From the NCBI GenBank assembly GCA_010672825.2, contig JAAHFU020000004.1, positions 310,001-374,000 on the forward strand: a DNA stretch of 64,000 nucleotides, written 5' to 3'. The DNA is from Leptolyngbya sp. SIO1E4. Its GTDB lineage: Bacteria > Cyanobacteriota > Cyanobacteriia > Phormidesmidales > Phormidesmidaceae. Shown here piece after piece: positions 41,201 through 50,041 of this stretch (positions within the stretch are counted from its first letter, which is position 1; each line of letters starts with the position of its first letter). The notes under the pieces were generated by a model. The model was not told the DNA's origin, made no database searches, and saw only the letters and a program-made list of their open reading frames with translations. Made by a program: the position numbers and the translations under genes.

Positions 41201-44046
41201 TTCGGGCAACCTTCTCTGACAGTGAGGCGCGATCGCCCACGGATACTCGCCTCTGGGTCACGGGGGATACCCCGGTCTACTGGGGGCGTCGCTACAACAA
41301 TGACCGTCTGGAAGTACAGCTCGATAAGGAGCGCTATGCCCCGGGTGAAACAGCAACAGCACTAATTCAGTCCCCCTATGAGGCTGGGGAATTGTACTTC
41401 GCCGTGGTGCGCAACAACACGTTGTACGAACAAGTTGTGCCGGTCAGTGGCGGGGCACCCCAGGTTCAATTCACGGTAACCCCTGAAATGCTCCCCAATG
41501 CCGCTGTGGAGGCGGTGCTGGTGCGTCAGGGAGACCCGGTAGAGACGTTAGAGCCAGGTAATTTAGAAGAACTGGTTGGGGTTGGCTTTGCCCCGTTTGA
41601 AGTTGACCTGGCCGATCGCTACCTCACCGCAGAGGTGACTCCGAGCCAAGCTGAACTTCCCCCCGCCACGGAGCAAACTGTGGAGCTGACCTTAAAGGAC
41701 AACCAGGGGCAGCCGATCCAGGGACAGTTCACGGTGATGGTGGTGGATGAGGCGGTGCTCCAGCTCAGCGGCCACCGACCGCCAGATCTAGTCGAGACGG
41801 TGTATGCCGAGCAAGCGATCGCGACGCGCTTTGCCGATAACCGCCGCAATGTGGTGCTGCAAAATCTCGTGTCTCCTTTGGCAAAAGGGTGGGGGTTTGG
41901 GGGCGGCTTTTCAGCCGGGGGCGAAAGCACCCGCATCCGCCAAGATTTTCAGGCATTGGCCTATTACAACGGTTCGGTGCTGACAAACGAGCAGGGAACG
42001 GCCCAGGTTAGCTTTACCCTGCCCGATAACCTCACCACCTGGCGGGTGATGGTGGTGGCAACGGACGGTAATTTACGCTTTGGCAACGGCGAGGCCACCT
42101 TTATCACCACACGACCGCTGATTACGGCCCCAGTACTGCCTCAGTTTGCGCGCCAGGGCGATCGCCTCATGGCTGGCGTGTCAGTGACCAGCACCCGCGA
42201 TCAGCGAGGCAGACTCAGGATTCAGGGGGACGTGGCGGAAGGGCTCACCTTTACGGAAGCCGAGGGCGATACTCAGACCCTCACCACCCGTTTCCGAGAA
42301 GGGACTCAGGTCTACCGGTTTCCAGTTGAGGTGACCGCAGCAGGAGAGGCCCAAGTCCGTTTCCAGGCCCAATTGGGAGACAACAGTGACGGTTTTCAAC
42401 TCCCCATACCCGTGGAGTCCTTGCAGATTACAGAGCAGGTGGTGACTGCAGGGACGACGCTGGAATCGCTGACCATTCCCCTCAATGTGGGAGAAGGCGT
42501 TGTGTCTGATGTCGGCGGACTGGACGTGTCGCTCTCCAGTACGCTGCTGGCAAATATCAAAGCGCCGGTACAGCAAATGGATTGGACAGACGCGTTGCCG
42601 AATTTATCCACGGCAGCAAGCCAGCTCACCATTGCCGCCAATTTACAGCTACTCAGTCAGCGGTACGGGCAGGTGCTAGACGGGTTCGATGCAGCAGCCC
42701 ATGCCAATGAAGCGATTCAGCGAATGCAGACGCTACGACGACCCGATGGCGGGCTGAGTGCCTGGCCCGGATCGGAGCAATCTGACCCGTTGGTGACCCC
42801 CTACGCCGCGATCGCGCTCGCAACGGCCCAATCCGCTGGATTCTCTGTGGATGGGGCAATGATCAGTCAGCTTCAAAGCTACCTATCGGCCATCCTGACC
42901 AATCCGGCACATGTGGATTGGTGTAAGTCCGATTCCTGTAAGCGTCAGGTGCGCCTGGAGTCTTTGCTGGCTCTGGCAGAACTCGGAGATGTCCGTCAAG
43001 ACTTTCTGACCGATTTGTACGAGCAGCGGGAAGCATTCGACACAGTCGGTCAACTCAAGCTCGCGCGGTATCTCTCCCGTTTTGACAACTGGCAGACAGA
43101 GGCCGATGCCCTGGCGAACCAAATTCAGGAAACGGTGTACGAAACGGCCCGGTCGGCAACGGTTAATTTGCCCACGGGTTGGCGCTGGTTTCACTCTCCA
43201 GTTGTGAATCAAGCGCAGAGTCTGGCGCTGTTTGTGGCGCGAAACAGCGATGCGGAACGGCTGGGACGGCTGGTGCAAGGACTGTTGGATTTGCGACGAG
43301 ACGGTGCCTGGCGAACGCCCTACGACAATGCTCAGGCCCTCAGCGCCCTGGTGGCATATGCTGGCTTGCTGCCGGAGCCGCCTAACTTTGAAGTGGCGGT
43401 GCAATTAGATGGCGAGTCGTTGGCGACTCAACAGTTCCAGGGCTACCAGCAACCTAATGTTGATCTTTCTGTGCCGATGGCAGATCTGCCTCAGGGGGAA
43501 TCGTCTCTGGTGCTGGATAAGTCTGCAGCGGGCATCTTGCACTACCTGACGACCTATCGCTACCGCCTTCAGGGCGATCCGCCAGGGCGATTACAGGGGC
43601 TACGGGTGACGCGCACGGTACGACCGGCCAATGGGGAGGAGGCACTGTATCAGATGGGGCTGAGTCCCATAGAAGATGCCCCGACCATGGACGTTGGGCA
43701 GGTCTTTGATGTGGGGCTAGAAATCATCACTGACCATCCAGTTCACCATGTCATCATCACCGATCCGCTACCGGCTGGATTGGAAACGGTAGATACCTCG
43801 TTCCAGACCAGTACGCCCTACTTCCAGCCGCAGCAGGATAGCTGGGAAATTGGCTATCAGCAGCTAGGGCGCGATCGCATCCGGGCCTATGCCAATAATT
43901 TCAACGCTGGGGTCTACAGCCTGCATTATTTAGTGCGGTCAGTAACGCCAGGAACCTTTCTCTGGCCAGGGGCTGAAGTACAGCTGGAGTACGCCCCAGA
44001 AGAATTTGGGCGATCAGCTGCAACCACACTGGAAATCCAAGAATAA
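38245..44046 (+). CDS. Alpha-2-macroglobulin family lipoprotein without thioester
   Basis: About 1933 residues. A basic start and hydrophobic core end in VSLATC, a near-lipobox, so it is probably a periplasmic or envelope lipoprotein. The bacterial macroglobulin layout is visible: N-terminal MG domains (from about residue 60), a GxxFSDRFLYQPGETARLTG region near 670 (MG3/MG4-like), PLITAPVLPQFARQGDR (A2M domain, about 1290), a helical domain (about 1430-1720) and C-terminal beta domain. The thioester CxEQ is absent: the position reads MDWTDALPNLSTAASQ. It thus resembles non-thioester members such as E. coli YfaS. Bacterial members trap proteases and often pair with PBP1C, encoded here at 25574. 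GTG 38236 is an alternative start. Confidence 0.92.
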   Translation: MFGVRRLRRLLMYGLMGLVLAVSLATCDRPESANQTEPSSELTPLAEVAELPDPELPEWIEEISPMGKANTLAQIRIRFTDPLVAVESLESPNRTDVLEKFEVFPEIPGQFRFLTPRMVGFQADRAIPKATRLRITLKSGLADLADHQLEEDLAWTFETEPIELTNLPGTERLLGSEENPMGLDPTLEFNANVPLDLSSLRQHLRLIPGGQATAEAQETSEEQAVPENQAEGVSVRVVEAVYDEDETDPSPQAQFGTAERPWKYHVTPEQPLEKGTRYFLAIAPGVRPAGGNLPTANSIDSQVMTYSSLAFKELELRESGGRFTNGWAQLNFNNGLMADSVDGQITVEPAPKEGMRLVRAYDNSSSVSINAWALEPNTTYTFTLGADLEDRFGQTLGEPVTAEYTTGDLNAEIWAPTGLNIFPASQDLQLNLSLVNLPDAAYRAAYKVVQPTELVNTDTAYPRSDRPSLLPDKGTWQSYPITAEKNELLDITVPLREQLGGTAGMLAYGVTARTTPYDDNGTQRWQNPEYYGLVQLTNLGVFAQWFPESGLVRVHHLSDGSVVSGSPVAIYRAYFDDETRPTGTPQPCATGTTDDTGTLRLASQALQTCMGGAESFGEPPELLVVAREGDDWAFVHTRFFSGDYGYGIYAGWNGAGPESRGTVFSDRFLYQPGETARLTGNAYYLQRGTLNQDANTAYTITVTDPEGTAIDLGTQTTNDFGTFSVSWDIPSDQPLGYYTIVAKAENGVELQGELRVAEFKLPNFQVDLTLDQDFAVAGESLETTVQSNYLFGAPVQGGDINYYVTREPTAIAPEGWDGFTFGPQWYWPEEKPTIPSDVLETSQTLGAQGQSELSVDIADDLPYPMTYRVDAEVVDVSNLSVADSKTVRVLPEDRVIGLKSDFVANAEQPFDVQVIVTDPEGQAQSGQSVQLVLERMEYSSVTEVIEGSATPNYQVEYEQVDDVSVRSGNEAQTVQLTAQEGGSYRIRATFSDSEARSPTDTRLWVTGDTPVYWGRRYNNDRLEVQLDKERYAPGETATALIQSPYEAGELYFAVVRNNTLYEQVVPVSGGAPQVQFTVTPEMLPNAAVEAVLVRQGDPVETLEPGNLEELVGVGFAPFEVDLADRYLTAEVTPSQAELPPATEQTVELTLKDNQGQPIQGQFTVMVVDEAVLQLSGHRPPDLVETVYAEQAIATRFADNRRNVVLQNLVSPLAKGWGFGGGFSAGGESTRIRQDFQALAYYNGSVLTNEQGTAQVSFTLPDNLTTWRVMVVATDGNLRFGNGEATFITTRPLITAPVLPQFARQGDRLMAGVSVTSTRDQRGRLRIQGDVAEGLTFTEAEGDTQTLTTRFREGTQVYRFPVEVTAAGEAQVRFQAQLGDNSDGFQLPIPVESLQITEQVVTAGTTLESLTIPLNVGEGVVSDVGGLDVSLSSTLLANIKAPVQQMDWTDALPNLSTAASQLTIAANLQLLSQRYGQVLDGFDAAAHANEAIQRMQTLRRPDGGLSAWPGSEQSDPLVTPYAAIALATAQSAGFSVDGAMISQLQSYLSAILTNPAHVDWCKSDSCKRQVRLESLLALAELGDVRQDFLTDLYEQREAFDTVGQLKLARYLSRFDNWQTEADALANQIQETVYETARSATVNLPTGWRWFHSPVVNQAQSLALFVARNSDAERLGRLVQGLLDLRRDGAWRTPYDNAQALSALVAYAGLLPEPPNFEVAVQLDGESLATQQFQGYQQPNVDLSVPMADLPQGESSLVLDKSAAGILHYLTTYRYRLQGDPPGRLQGLRVTRTVRPANGEEALYQMGLSPIEDAPTMDVGQVFDVGLEIITDHPVHHVIITDPLPAGLETVDTSFQTSTPYFQPQQDSWEIGYQQLGRDRIRAYANNFNAGVYSLHYLVRSVTPGTFLWPGAEVQLEYAPEEFGRSAATTLEIQE

Positions 44047-44098
44047 TTGACCCAGGACTCGGCCCATGGGGTATCCAGCGACTGATAGCTTTAGCCTT

Positions 44099-44181
44099 GT
44101 TCAGTTGAGTCCAGTACATCTGGGTCAGGACAGGGTCTAGGGTTTGGGGTCTAGGGTGTGCTTGATTAGCCTGCATACCGC
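44099..44181 (+). repeat. G-rich repeat, family A, complete copy
   Basis: GTTCAGTTGAGTCCAGTACA, then TCTGGGTCAGGACAGGGTCT and AGGGTTTGGGGTCTAGGGTG. This is the closest to a consensus of all copies and lies 53 bp after the macroglobulin gene. Confidence 0.85.
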
Positions 44182-44300
44182 TATATCTCTCTAAGCGGTG
44201 TCAACACAATTTCCTTTTGCTAGAGAATCATCCCTAGGGTCTGGGTGGGGCTTGAGCCGACTGCAAAATGAATTTGAGTGTAATGGATGGCGATGCTGTG

Positions 44301-45302
44301 CTAAGCAGACCGGTTTAATTGAGGCTGCTGAGATTCTGGTATAGAGCCAAAGATTCTATCCGTAAAGCGGACATACCAGGCAGCGGCCTGTACCTGAATG
44401 ATGTAGGCCATTGCAATAATCAAGGCAATCTCAGAGCCTTGCTCTTCACCAAAGGCGGTCATGGCGATCGCTAGGGCAATAGACAAGTTGCGCATTACAG
44501 TGCCATAAACCAGCGCGATCGCATCCCCGCGCTTGAAGAAAACCTTACCCACCAATGTACTGAGCAGGAAATTGCCCGTATACAAAATGGCGAGAGGAAC
44601 CAAAAACGAAAGCAGAACCAACGGGTTCGACACAATATCTTTGGCCTTGAGGGCCATTGCAACAAAAACAATGCCTAAAACGCCCAAAGTTGAGAAGGCT
44701 GGGAATTTCTTCTTAAGGGTTTTATTGTATTTATCAGCCCCAACGATTTGAACTAGGGAGATTCGGGTAATAAACCCCAGAACCATCGGCAGAAAAACAA
44801 TAATAATGATCTGCTTAAAGATACTCGCCAAAGGAATGGCTACCACGGCCCCCATTAACCATTTGGCATAGAACGGGGTCGCAATCGACCCTAAAATCAG
44901 ACCGATAACCGTCATCTTAATAGCCGCGCTGATATTACCCTTGGCAAACCCTGTCCAAGAAATTGTCATGCCGCTTGTGGGTAACAGGGAGGCTAGCAAT
45001 AGCCCGAGCGCCACCAAGGGTTTATCTGCGAAGAATACTCTGCCCATGCCAAAAGCAAAGAAGGGAATCAACCCAAAATTGATCAGCTGGGTGAGCAATT
45101 GAACGGTATAGTCTCCCCCCGACAGCACCTTCTGAATCTGAAGGTTAATCATCATGGGATACACCATGAGGAAAGTCAGGGGGATGATGAGAGATTTCAG
45201 GGGAGCTGGATTGGTTAAAGCACCGACAATGATGCCTGCCACCATAAAGGCTGGTATCGACCAAACAAGATTTTTTTGAATAAAGCCTAATATTTTCCAC
45301 AT
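44301..45302 (-). CDS. Bile acid:sodium symporter / ACR3-like transporter
   Basis: 333 residues with nine to ten hydrophobic segments. It belongs to the BART superfamily that includes arsenite efflux pump ACR3 and bile-acid symporters: LTFLMVYPMMINLQ, LLASLLPTSGMTISWTGFAKGN and ALVYGTVMRNLSIALAIAM. The conserved cysteine of proven ACR3 pumps is replaced (LLPTSGMT), so arsenite transport is doubtful and an organic-anion or other substrate is possible. ATG 45302 has GAGGAAA eight bases upstream. It precedes a Usp/ArsA/Rieske gene series in the same direction, but a 1.45-kb gap separates them. One AT-rich dyad box lies 605 bp upstream. Confidence 0.85.
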   Translation of the reverse strand: MWKILGFIQKNLVWSIPAFMVAGIIVGALTNPAPLKSLIIPLTFLMVYPMMINLQIQKVLSGGDYTVQLLTQLINFGLIPFFAFGMGRVFFADKPLVALGLLLASLLPTSGMTISWTGFAKGNISAAIKMTVIGLILGSIATPFYAKWLMGAVVAIPLASIFKQIIIIVFLPMVLGFITRISLVQIVGADKYNKTLKKKFPAFSTLGVLGIVFVAMALKAKDIVSNPLVLLSFLVPLAILYTGNFLLSTLVGKVFFKRGDAIALVYGTVMRNLSIALAIAMTAFGEEQGSEIALIIAMAYIIQVQAAAWYVRFTDRIFGSIPESQQPQLNRSA

Positions 45303-45400
45303 GGTGATGGTTTCCTCGAATGCTATAGGTCACTGATTAATGCCGGATGGGCCAGTGTTGATGGGCAAATGTTTTATGTGATGGATGGATATATCGCTTT

Positions 45401-45470
45401 GTTCAGTTGAGGCCAGGACAGCTGGGTCAAGATAGGGTCTAGGGTGTGCTTTATCCGAATGCAAACCGCT
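45401..45470 (+). repeat. G-rich repeat, family A, short copy
   Basis: GTTCAGTTGAGGCCAGGACA, GCTGGGTCAAGATAGGGTCT, AGGGTGTGCTTTATCC, then ATGCAAACCGCT. The middle GGGTTTGGGG unit is missing. Confidence 0.8.
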
Positions 45471-45906
45471 ATGCAGCATTTCCTTGCCTGGTGAGGTGCA
45501 TCACTTTACCTGAGCACAAGGGTTTCAGGTCGTTATTTGTACCTCACTAGCTTCAGAAACTCTGTATTTCGGCTGCTAACCCCTAAAGGCAACCATGCGT
45601 TTCGTCACGCCACCCTTTTGCCGGTGATATGAAGACACGTTAGTATCACGTCAATTCAGGGATGTTTGACCGCGATCGTTGCCTTCCACAAATTTCCGCC
45701 CAGTCATCACAAGACACCTGCACCGATATGTGGATTAGGAACAGAAGGCACAAACAATCCCCCATAGAGGCTTCACTCAATCGGGTTTGTCCACCAAGCA
45801 AGACGCGTTTTGTACGTTGAAGCAGGGTGGATTAATGCGGCATCATGGCTGACGGAGAAACGTTAAGAAGGGCTAGATTTGATTCGGTGACTTATTGATT
45901 CTATAG

Positions 45907-45922
45907 CTAAATAGTAATTTAA
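45907..45922. promoter_or_regulatory. AT-rich dyad box, possible ArsR-type operator
   Basis: CTAAATAGTAATTTAA within CTATAGCTAAATAGTAATTT. It closely matches the box at 50042 and more loosely the one at 50544 upstream of the ArsR gene. Operator function is inference. Confidence 0.35.
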
Positions 45923-46326
45923 TCAATCAATCCCTTATCTTCTTTGTCTCTCTTGTGTCTGCCAATGCTTCATGGTTGAGTTCCACTGCAGCAGAACTAA
46001 GGAGGCATAGAGATAGGCCGTAGCGATCGCCGATCCTTCAAGCTTCCCAGCAAGCGATCTACACCCTGTTGCTGCAACAAAATTGTGAAGCACGGCTCTG
46101 CTTTCTGTGAATCCTCTGAGAAGATGTCTCCAAAAGAAGCGATAACGATTGTGTCACGTATCCTTTCTTCCCCTTGCTTTTGGCGCAGCCTGTCCGGAGG
46201 GCTTAAGGGGAGAAAGGGATTTCCCTCCTTGAGAAGATACCAATGGCGAAATCAACAGTTAGAAACATTGGCAGTGGCATCAAGGTTTCCGAGGCCCCCA
46301 GCCCCCAAATTTGGGGGGGCAAAGGC

Positions 46327-46360
46327 CGGAAGTCTCCCAGTATTGGGGGATTTAGGGGGC
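46327..46360 (+). repeat. GGAAGTCcCCCAGaATTGGGGG repeat, uninterrupted copy
   Basis: Reads GGAAGTCTCCCAGTATTGGG, then GGATTTAGGGGGC. It shows the unoccupied form of the site that holds the MITE at 1399-1513, and is related to 49273-49356. Confidence 0.7.
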
Positions 46361-46445
46361 TTCCAGTAATTTCGCAAACTTGCGAAATTTTCGCCAGCAG
46401 TATCTTGAGAAGGAGGAATTAAGGGCGGTTATGCAGCATTGAGGG

Positions 46446-46534
46446 TCATCCATTTGAGATGTGTATCAGCGGCAGCCTTGCCAAGGGACGGTTGCGAGGG
46501 GGCTGATCTGTCGCTTTAGAAACGAGAACGGGTA
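46446..46534 (-). mobile_element. MITE-like element, internally deleted copy
   Basis: On the minus strand it begins TACCCGTTCTCGTTTCTAAA and follows the other copies through GCGACAGATCAG and CCCTTGGCAAGG. It then lacks about 25 bp before a degenerate right end, AAATGGATGA. The outer boundary is approximate. Confidence 0.6.
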
Positions 46535-46757
46535 TTATCCCCCTCGCATAGTTCGATTTTGTCCAATTGGTATCACGCGGTTTGGCTATCCACATCATGA
46601 CTATTATATGATGGATGCTAAAACGCCATTCAAGCCATTTATAGAAGGGTGGTTGTGGCAGGGATGCAGTAGTGATTGAGCATCTTTGTCCACAGCAAGA
46701 AGCCACTAGAAGCACAGACTGCTTGGGGCAGTCCATCCACGTTGATGCTGCAACGGC

Positions 46758-47234
46758 CTAGGCATTTCCCTGCACTACCAGCACTGAACAGGCAACATGG
46801 TGCAGAACATAATGACTCACGCTGCCTAATAACATCTCGGGTAACCCCCCCAGCCCTCGTCGTCCCATAATAATCAAGTCAGCTCCCCACTCCTGGGCCA
46901 AATCGCGAATCAAAGGGCCAGGGTGGCCGATGGCGCATCGAGATTGAATCGGAATATCTTGCTCTGCAGCTTTGTCCACGTAGCCCTTCAGCCAATGGCG
47001 AATCTCATTCAGCTTCTCATTCATTTGGGATTGCTGAAAATTGGCAAAAGCGCCCGATAAATCCGTTTCCATCTCAATGGCATCAAAAGACCCCAAACCC
47101 AGATGAAAATCCCAGTCTAGGGCGGTAAACATCATCAACTGACTGTGGTTGTCCAGCGCTGTTTTTACGGCCTTAGCAAAAACATCATCTGCCTGTTGAG
47201 AGCGATCCAGGGGAACCAAAATTTTGGTGAACAT
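46758..47234 (-). CDS. Universal stress protein (UspA family)
   Basis: 158 residues, ATG 47234 with AGGAG six bases upstream. Usp fold: ILVPLDRSQQADDVF at the start and the nucleotide-binding loop MGRRGLGGLPEMLLGSVSHYV (Gx2Gx9GS), so it probably binds ATP. Usp proteins help survival under starvation, redox or metal stress. It lies 53 bp downstream of the ArsA-type ATPase gene and is likely the last gene of an operon with it and the Rieske gene, which points to a stress role for the group. Confidence 0.92.
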   Translation of the reverse strand: MFTKILVPLDRSQQADDVFAKAVKTALDNHSQLMMFTALDWDFHLGLGSFDAIEMETDLSGAFANFQQSQMNEKLNEIRHWLKGYVDKAAEQDIPIQSRCAIGHPGPLIRDLAQEWGADLIIMGRRGLGGLPEMLLGSVSHYVLHHVACSVLVVQGNA

Positions 47235-47287
47235 CTCAATCTCCTATGGGATGACAGCAAACAAGTGATGAAGCTGATCAAATCAGG

Positions 47288-48487
47288 CTACGCAGCAGAT
47301 CGGATTGACGTATCGGCTGCAAATTGGATCATCAGATGTTCGCCTTCTAGCTGGGCACCTGCCGGTTGCAACGCTGCTAACGCTTGCGGCAGCACTAAAT
47401 TGCGACGATGATTGCCAATCCGAATGTTGAGTTCATCCCCTGTTTTGTACAGCTGGATTTGCGCTTTGGGGATATTGGGCAGGTACACGTCTAGGCGATA
47501 GCCTTCAGGTTGCTGCACGACCCGAATCGTCGTTTCCCGATAGTAAACCTGAGTCGGATCTTCATTGCCATAGAGGGTTTCTTTGAGTCGCTCTAGGGCC
47601 GCCAAACCACAGAGTTCTTCAGGATAAAGGGGAACTTCTTTGATAGGGAGCGGCTGAAAATTTTCCTGGATTTCTTGGCGATATTGCTGCTGCATCTCTT
47701 TCCAGCGGGTGAAAAACGGATCGCTGACCTGCTCAGGAATGATGCGATTGGCAATGACAAGGTCAGTCGCCACAGTGTACAGACTCAAATAAGCATGGGC
47801 TCGCAGGGATTCTTTAATCACCATTTTTTCGGGGTTGGTGACTAATCGCACTGTGGTTTGGCTGCTATCTGTGAGGACTCGTTCCAGGGCTTCAATTTGT
47901 TCGTAGAACTCATAGGGGGCATCCATCACTGCTTGGTCGGGCAGCGAGAAACCCGTTACCCGCTTGAAAATGGGTTCAAATACTGGGCTCAGCGTATTAG
48001 CCACCCCCTGGAAAGGTTTGTAAAAGCGGCGCATATACCAGCCAGAAATTTCTGGCAAGCTGAGCAGGCGCAATGCTGTGCCTGTCGGGGCCGAATCTAC
48101 AATCAAGACATCAAAATCATTCGCATCGTAGTGGCGCTTCATGCGCACTAGGGCAAAAATCTCATCCATGCCTGGCAGCACTGCTAACTCTTCTGCCTGT
48201 ACCCCATCCATGCCTTGAGCCTGGAGCACTTCTGTAATGTAGCGCCGCACCGCACCCCAATTTTGCTCCATTTCTCTTAAGGCATCTAGCTCTGCCCCCC
48301 ACAGATTCGGTTGAATCAGTTTTGGGTCATGGTCCAATTCCAGATCAAAGCTGTCTGCCAGTGAATGGGCCGGATCGGTACTCAACACCAGGGTGCGATA
48401 CCCGAGTTCTGCTGCCCGTAGGGCAGTGGCTGCCGCTACTGAGGTTTTACCGACTCCCCCTTTTCCGGTCATTAAAATAATGCGCAT
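47288..48487 (-). CDS. ArsA/TRC40 family ATPase with HSP20-like C-terminal domain
   Basis: 399 residues, ATG 48487 with GAGGG eight bases upstream. Deviant Walker [26 protein letters not shown] and [16 protein letters not shown] mark the ArsA/Get3 family. The last 90 residues ([20 protein letters not shown] onward) form the ArsA_HSP20-like domain common in cyanobacteria. The zinc-binding CxxC of eukaryotic Get3 is absent. Such single-domain proteins may handle tail-anchored or other membrane proteins rather than arsenite, and no arsenite gene besides a doubtful transporter is near. It lies 25 bp after the Rieske gene, so it is co-transcribed. Confidence 0.92.
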   Translation of the reverse strand: MRIILMTGKGGVGKTSVAAATALRAAELGYRTLVLSTDPAHSLADSFDLELDHDPKLIQPNLWGAELDALREMEQNWGAVRRYITEVLQAQGMDGVQAEELAVLPGMDEIFALVRMKRHYDANDFDVLIVDSAPTGTALRLLSLPEISGWYMRRFYKPFQGVANTLSPVFEPIFKRVTGFSLPDQAVMDAPYEFYEQIEALERVLTDSSQTTVRLVTNPEKMVIKESLRAHAYLSLYTVATDLVIANRIIPEQVSDPFFTRWKEMQQQYRQEIQENFQPLPIKEVPLYPEELCGLAALERLKETLYGNEDPTQVYYRETTIRVVQQPEGYRLDVYLPNIPKAQIQLYKTGDELNIRIGNHRRNLVLPQALAALQPAGAQLEGEHLMIQFAADTSIRSAA

Positions 48488-48512
48488 CGACCAAACCCTC
48501 TTGTTTCAAACG

Positions 48513-49046
48513 TTAGACCCACCAGGGTTGCTTACCTGTACGGGGGTCAGTTTCAGTCCACGGATAAATCCAGATAGCCTCCTCCTCAACGGCAACATGA
48601 ACGATTTTGAGGGGCAGGTTGGCTGGGCCTCGAACAACCACCCCGTCAGGGGTATAGCGTGACCCGTGACAGGGACATTGAAACTGTTGATCAAGGGGAT
48701 TCCAGGGGAACGTGCAGCCCAGGTGAGTACAGTTGTTGACAATGCCCATGGGGTTTAGGGTCCCTGCCTCTGTGACGGTTAAATAGGTAGGCTCACCCGC
48801 TAACCCTGCAATCAGAGCACGGGTGCCTGGGGGCTCAGCCAGAATTTGACTGGCCAGGATAGGGGTTCCCAGTTTGTCTTTAGCCAAAATGCCGCCGCTC
48901 TCGGTCACCTCCCGAGGGGGTACTAAAAACTTGGCGATGGGGTATAGGGCTGAACCCGCCGTTGCTGCAACCGTTGCCCCAGTCAGGAAATTCAGCAGTT
49001 GCCGCCGAGACAATGACGGATTTTCGTGGGAAATAATATGTTCCAC
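48513..49046 (-). CDS. petC: Cytochrome b6f-type Rieske iron-sulfur protein (PetC-like)
   Basis: 177 residues. An N-terminal SRRQLLNFLTGATVAATAGS is a twin-arginine-like signal anchor. The [2Fe-2S] site has both boxes, CTHLGC and CPCHGS. The protein normally passes electrons from plastoquinol to cytochrome f or plastocyanin. The start is GTG 49046, because a near-perfect GGAGGTGA lies eight bases upstream; TTG 49064 would place that site inside the gene. It is not next to petA, so it is probably one of the extra PetC paralogues (PetC2/PetC3-like) linked to stress. It heads a likely operon with the ArsA-type ATPase and Usp. Confidence 0.92.
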   Translation of the reverse strand: MEHIISHENPSLSRRQLLNFLTGATVAATAGSALYPIAKFLVPPREVTESGGILAKDKLGTPILASQILAEPPGTRALIAGLAGEPTYLTVTEAGTLNPMGIVNNCTHLGCTFPWNPLDQQFQCPCHGSRYTPDGVVVRGPANLPLKIVHVAVEEEAIWIYPWTETDPRTGKQPWWV

Positions 49047-49129
49047 GGCTGATTTCACCTCCAACCATTGTGGTGATTTTCAAAAGATAAAAAGCTTGAG
49101 GGGTGTTGGTGGAGAGATGGCAGGTGTTA

Positions 49130-49244
49130 TACCAGTTCTCGTTTCTAAAGCTACAGATCAGACCCCTCCTAGCCTCCCCTTGGCAAGGGGAGGTGCCGCA
49201 AGCGGTGAGGTGGCGATATGTCGTGCTGCTTTGGAGAATGGGTA
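49130..49244 (+). mobile_element. 115-bp MITE-like element, copy 2
   Basis: TACCAGTTCTCG ... GGAGAATGGGTA, exactly the length of the copy at 1399-1513. It is flanked by TTA on the left and TCA on the right. It lies just upstream of the petC-like gene and may carry or disturb its promoter. No coding capacity. Confidence 0.8.
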
Positions 49245-49272
49245 TCAAGGATGGAAATTCTGAGGATGCAAA

Positions 49273-49356
49273 GGTCGGAAGTTCCTCAGAATTGGAGATT
49301 TAAGGGGCGATGCAAGATTGAGCACTTTCCCCCATTCACGTCTAGATTCAGCAACA
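49273..49356 (+). repeat. GGAAGTTCCTCAGAATTGG repeat, uninterrupted copy
   Basis: Corresponds to 1373-1398 joined to 1517-1571: GGAGATTTAAGGGGCGATGC, then GATTGAGCACTTTC and GATTCAGCAAC. It shows that the host repeat of the first MITE extends on both sides of the insertion. Confidence 0.7.
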
Positions 49357-49406
49357 CCCTATAGGTGACAGGGGTGATGGGTAGCGCTGCCAATACAAGA
49401 CGTTCC

Positions 49407-49619
49407 CTAAGGGGTTTGATCAGTCTTGCAAGTGTTGATGCCGAACAAACCATATAGGGCGCAAGTGCCAAATAACCCCGTTAGGGCCAACACAGCCCCC
49501 ACAATGTCAAGACCCATCCCCAACCCTGAATTGGCGTAGGTGTTTAACCCTAGATAGAGCAATCCAACGGCTAGAAGTAAGCGGATCAATCGATCAATCA
49601 TGCCAACGTTGTTAAACAT
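49407..49619 (-). CDS. Small membrane protein, DUF2892 (YgaP-like transmembrane domain)
   Basis: 70 residues. Two transmembrane helices, LIRLLLAVGLLYLG and MGLDIVGAVLALTGLFG, followed by TCALYGLFGINTC. This is the typical DUF2892 pattern, in which the two late cysteines are conserved. In YgaP the domain anchors a rhodanese, so a link to sulfur or redox chemistry is suggested. ATG 49619 is chosen because GGAGG lies eight bases upstream; a longer frame to 49694 lacks this support. It lies 360 bp upstream of the petC-like gene on the same strand, with the MITE between. Confidence 0.85.
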   Translation of the reverse strand: MFNNVGMIDRLIRLLLAVGLLYLGLNTYANSGLGMGLDIVGAVLALTGLFGTCALYGLFGINTCKTDQTP

Positions 49620-50041
49620 GGATTTACCCTCCAAATACTGCATCAAAGTTGACGAAACATTTCTCACCACAACCCTCACAACCGTCACAGCCATTACAGT
49701 CAGCCATCAAATAGTTTGAACGCGAAGAAAATCAGCCTCTGGCGATGAGACCCTATCGCAGGATGCATTCGTAATGGGTATCAGAATTGGGGGGTAAGGG
49801 GGGCCAAATCATCCGTCTATTATGCAACGCCCAAAAGTGCTTCAAACTGGAATGAGAAGCGCTTCTGCTCGTTTCTGATAACCGCCTGTCTGTCTGGATA
49901 GCAGTCGTCAGCTCGATTAGAACAAGACTGCGAACCATTCTGATGCTGTGCTCAGCATCAGAGCAATACTCAGTGCCTTAATCAAAATGGCCAACGGTAT
50001 GGATAACGGTTCAGACTGTTTATTCTTATTTCATTAGATAA

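Larger units (their letters stand above)
45471..46445. other. Gene-free region upstream of the transporter
   Basis: About 1 kb without a supported gene. It holds an AT-rich dyad box (45907-45922) and a CCCCCAAATTTGGGGGG palindrome near 46301. An uninterrupted copy of the GGAAGTCTCCCAGTATTGGG... repeat lies at 46327-46360. A 94-codon plus-strand frame at 46085 is repeat-derived and not believed. Confidence 0.5.

Noticed and set aside
44301-45302. Calling the transporter a proven arsenite pump
   Set aside because: The conserved cysteine of ACR3 pumps is missing and no arsenate reductase gene is present; only the superfamily is supported.
46085-46369. 94-codon plus-strand frame in the gap upstream of the transporter
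   Set aside because: The C-terminal half is translated repeat sequence; composition is not protein-like.
46461-46679. 72-codon plus-strand frame
   Set aside because: Starts within the deleted MITE copy and shows no conserved features.
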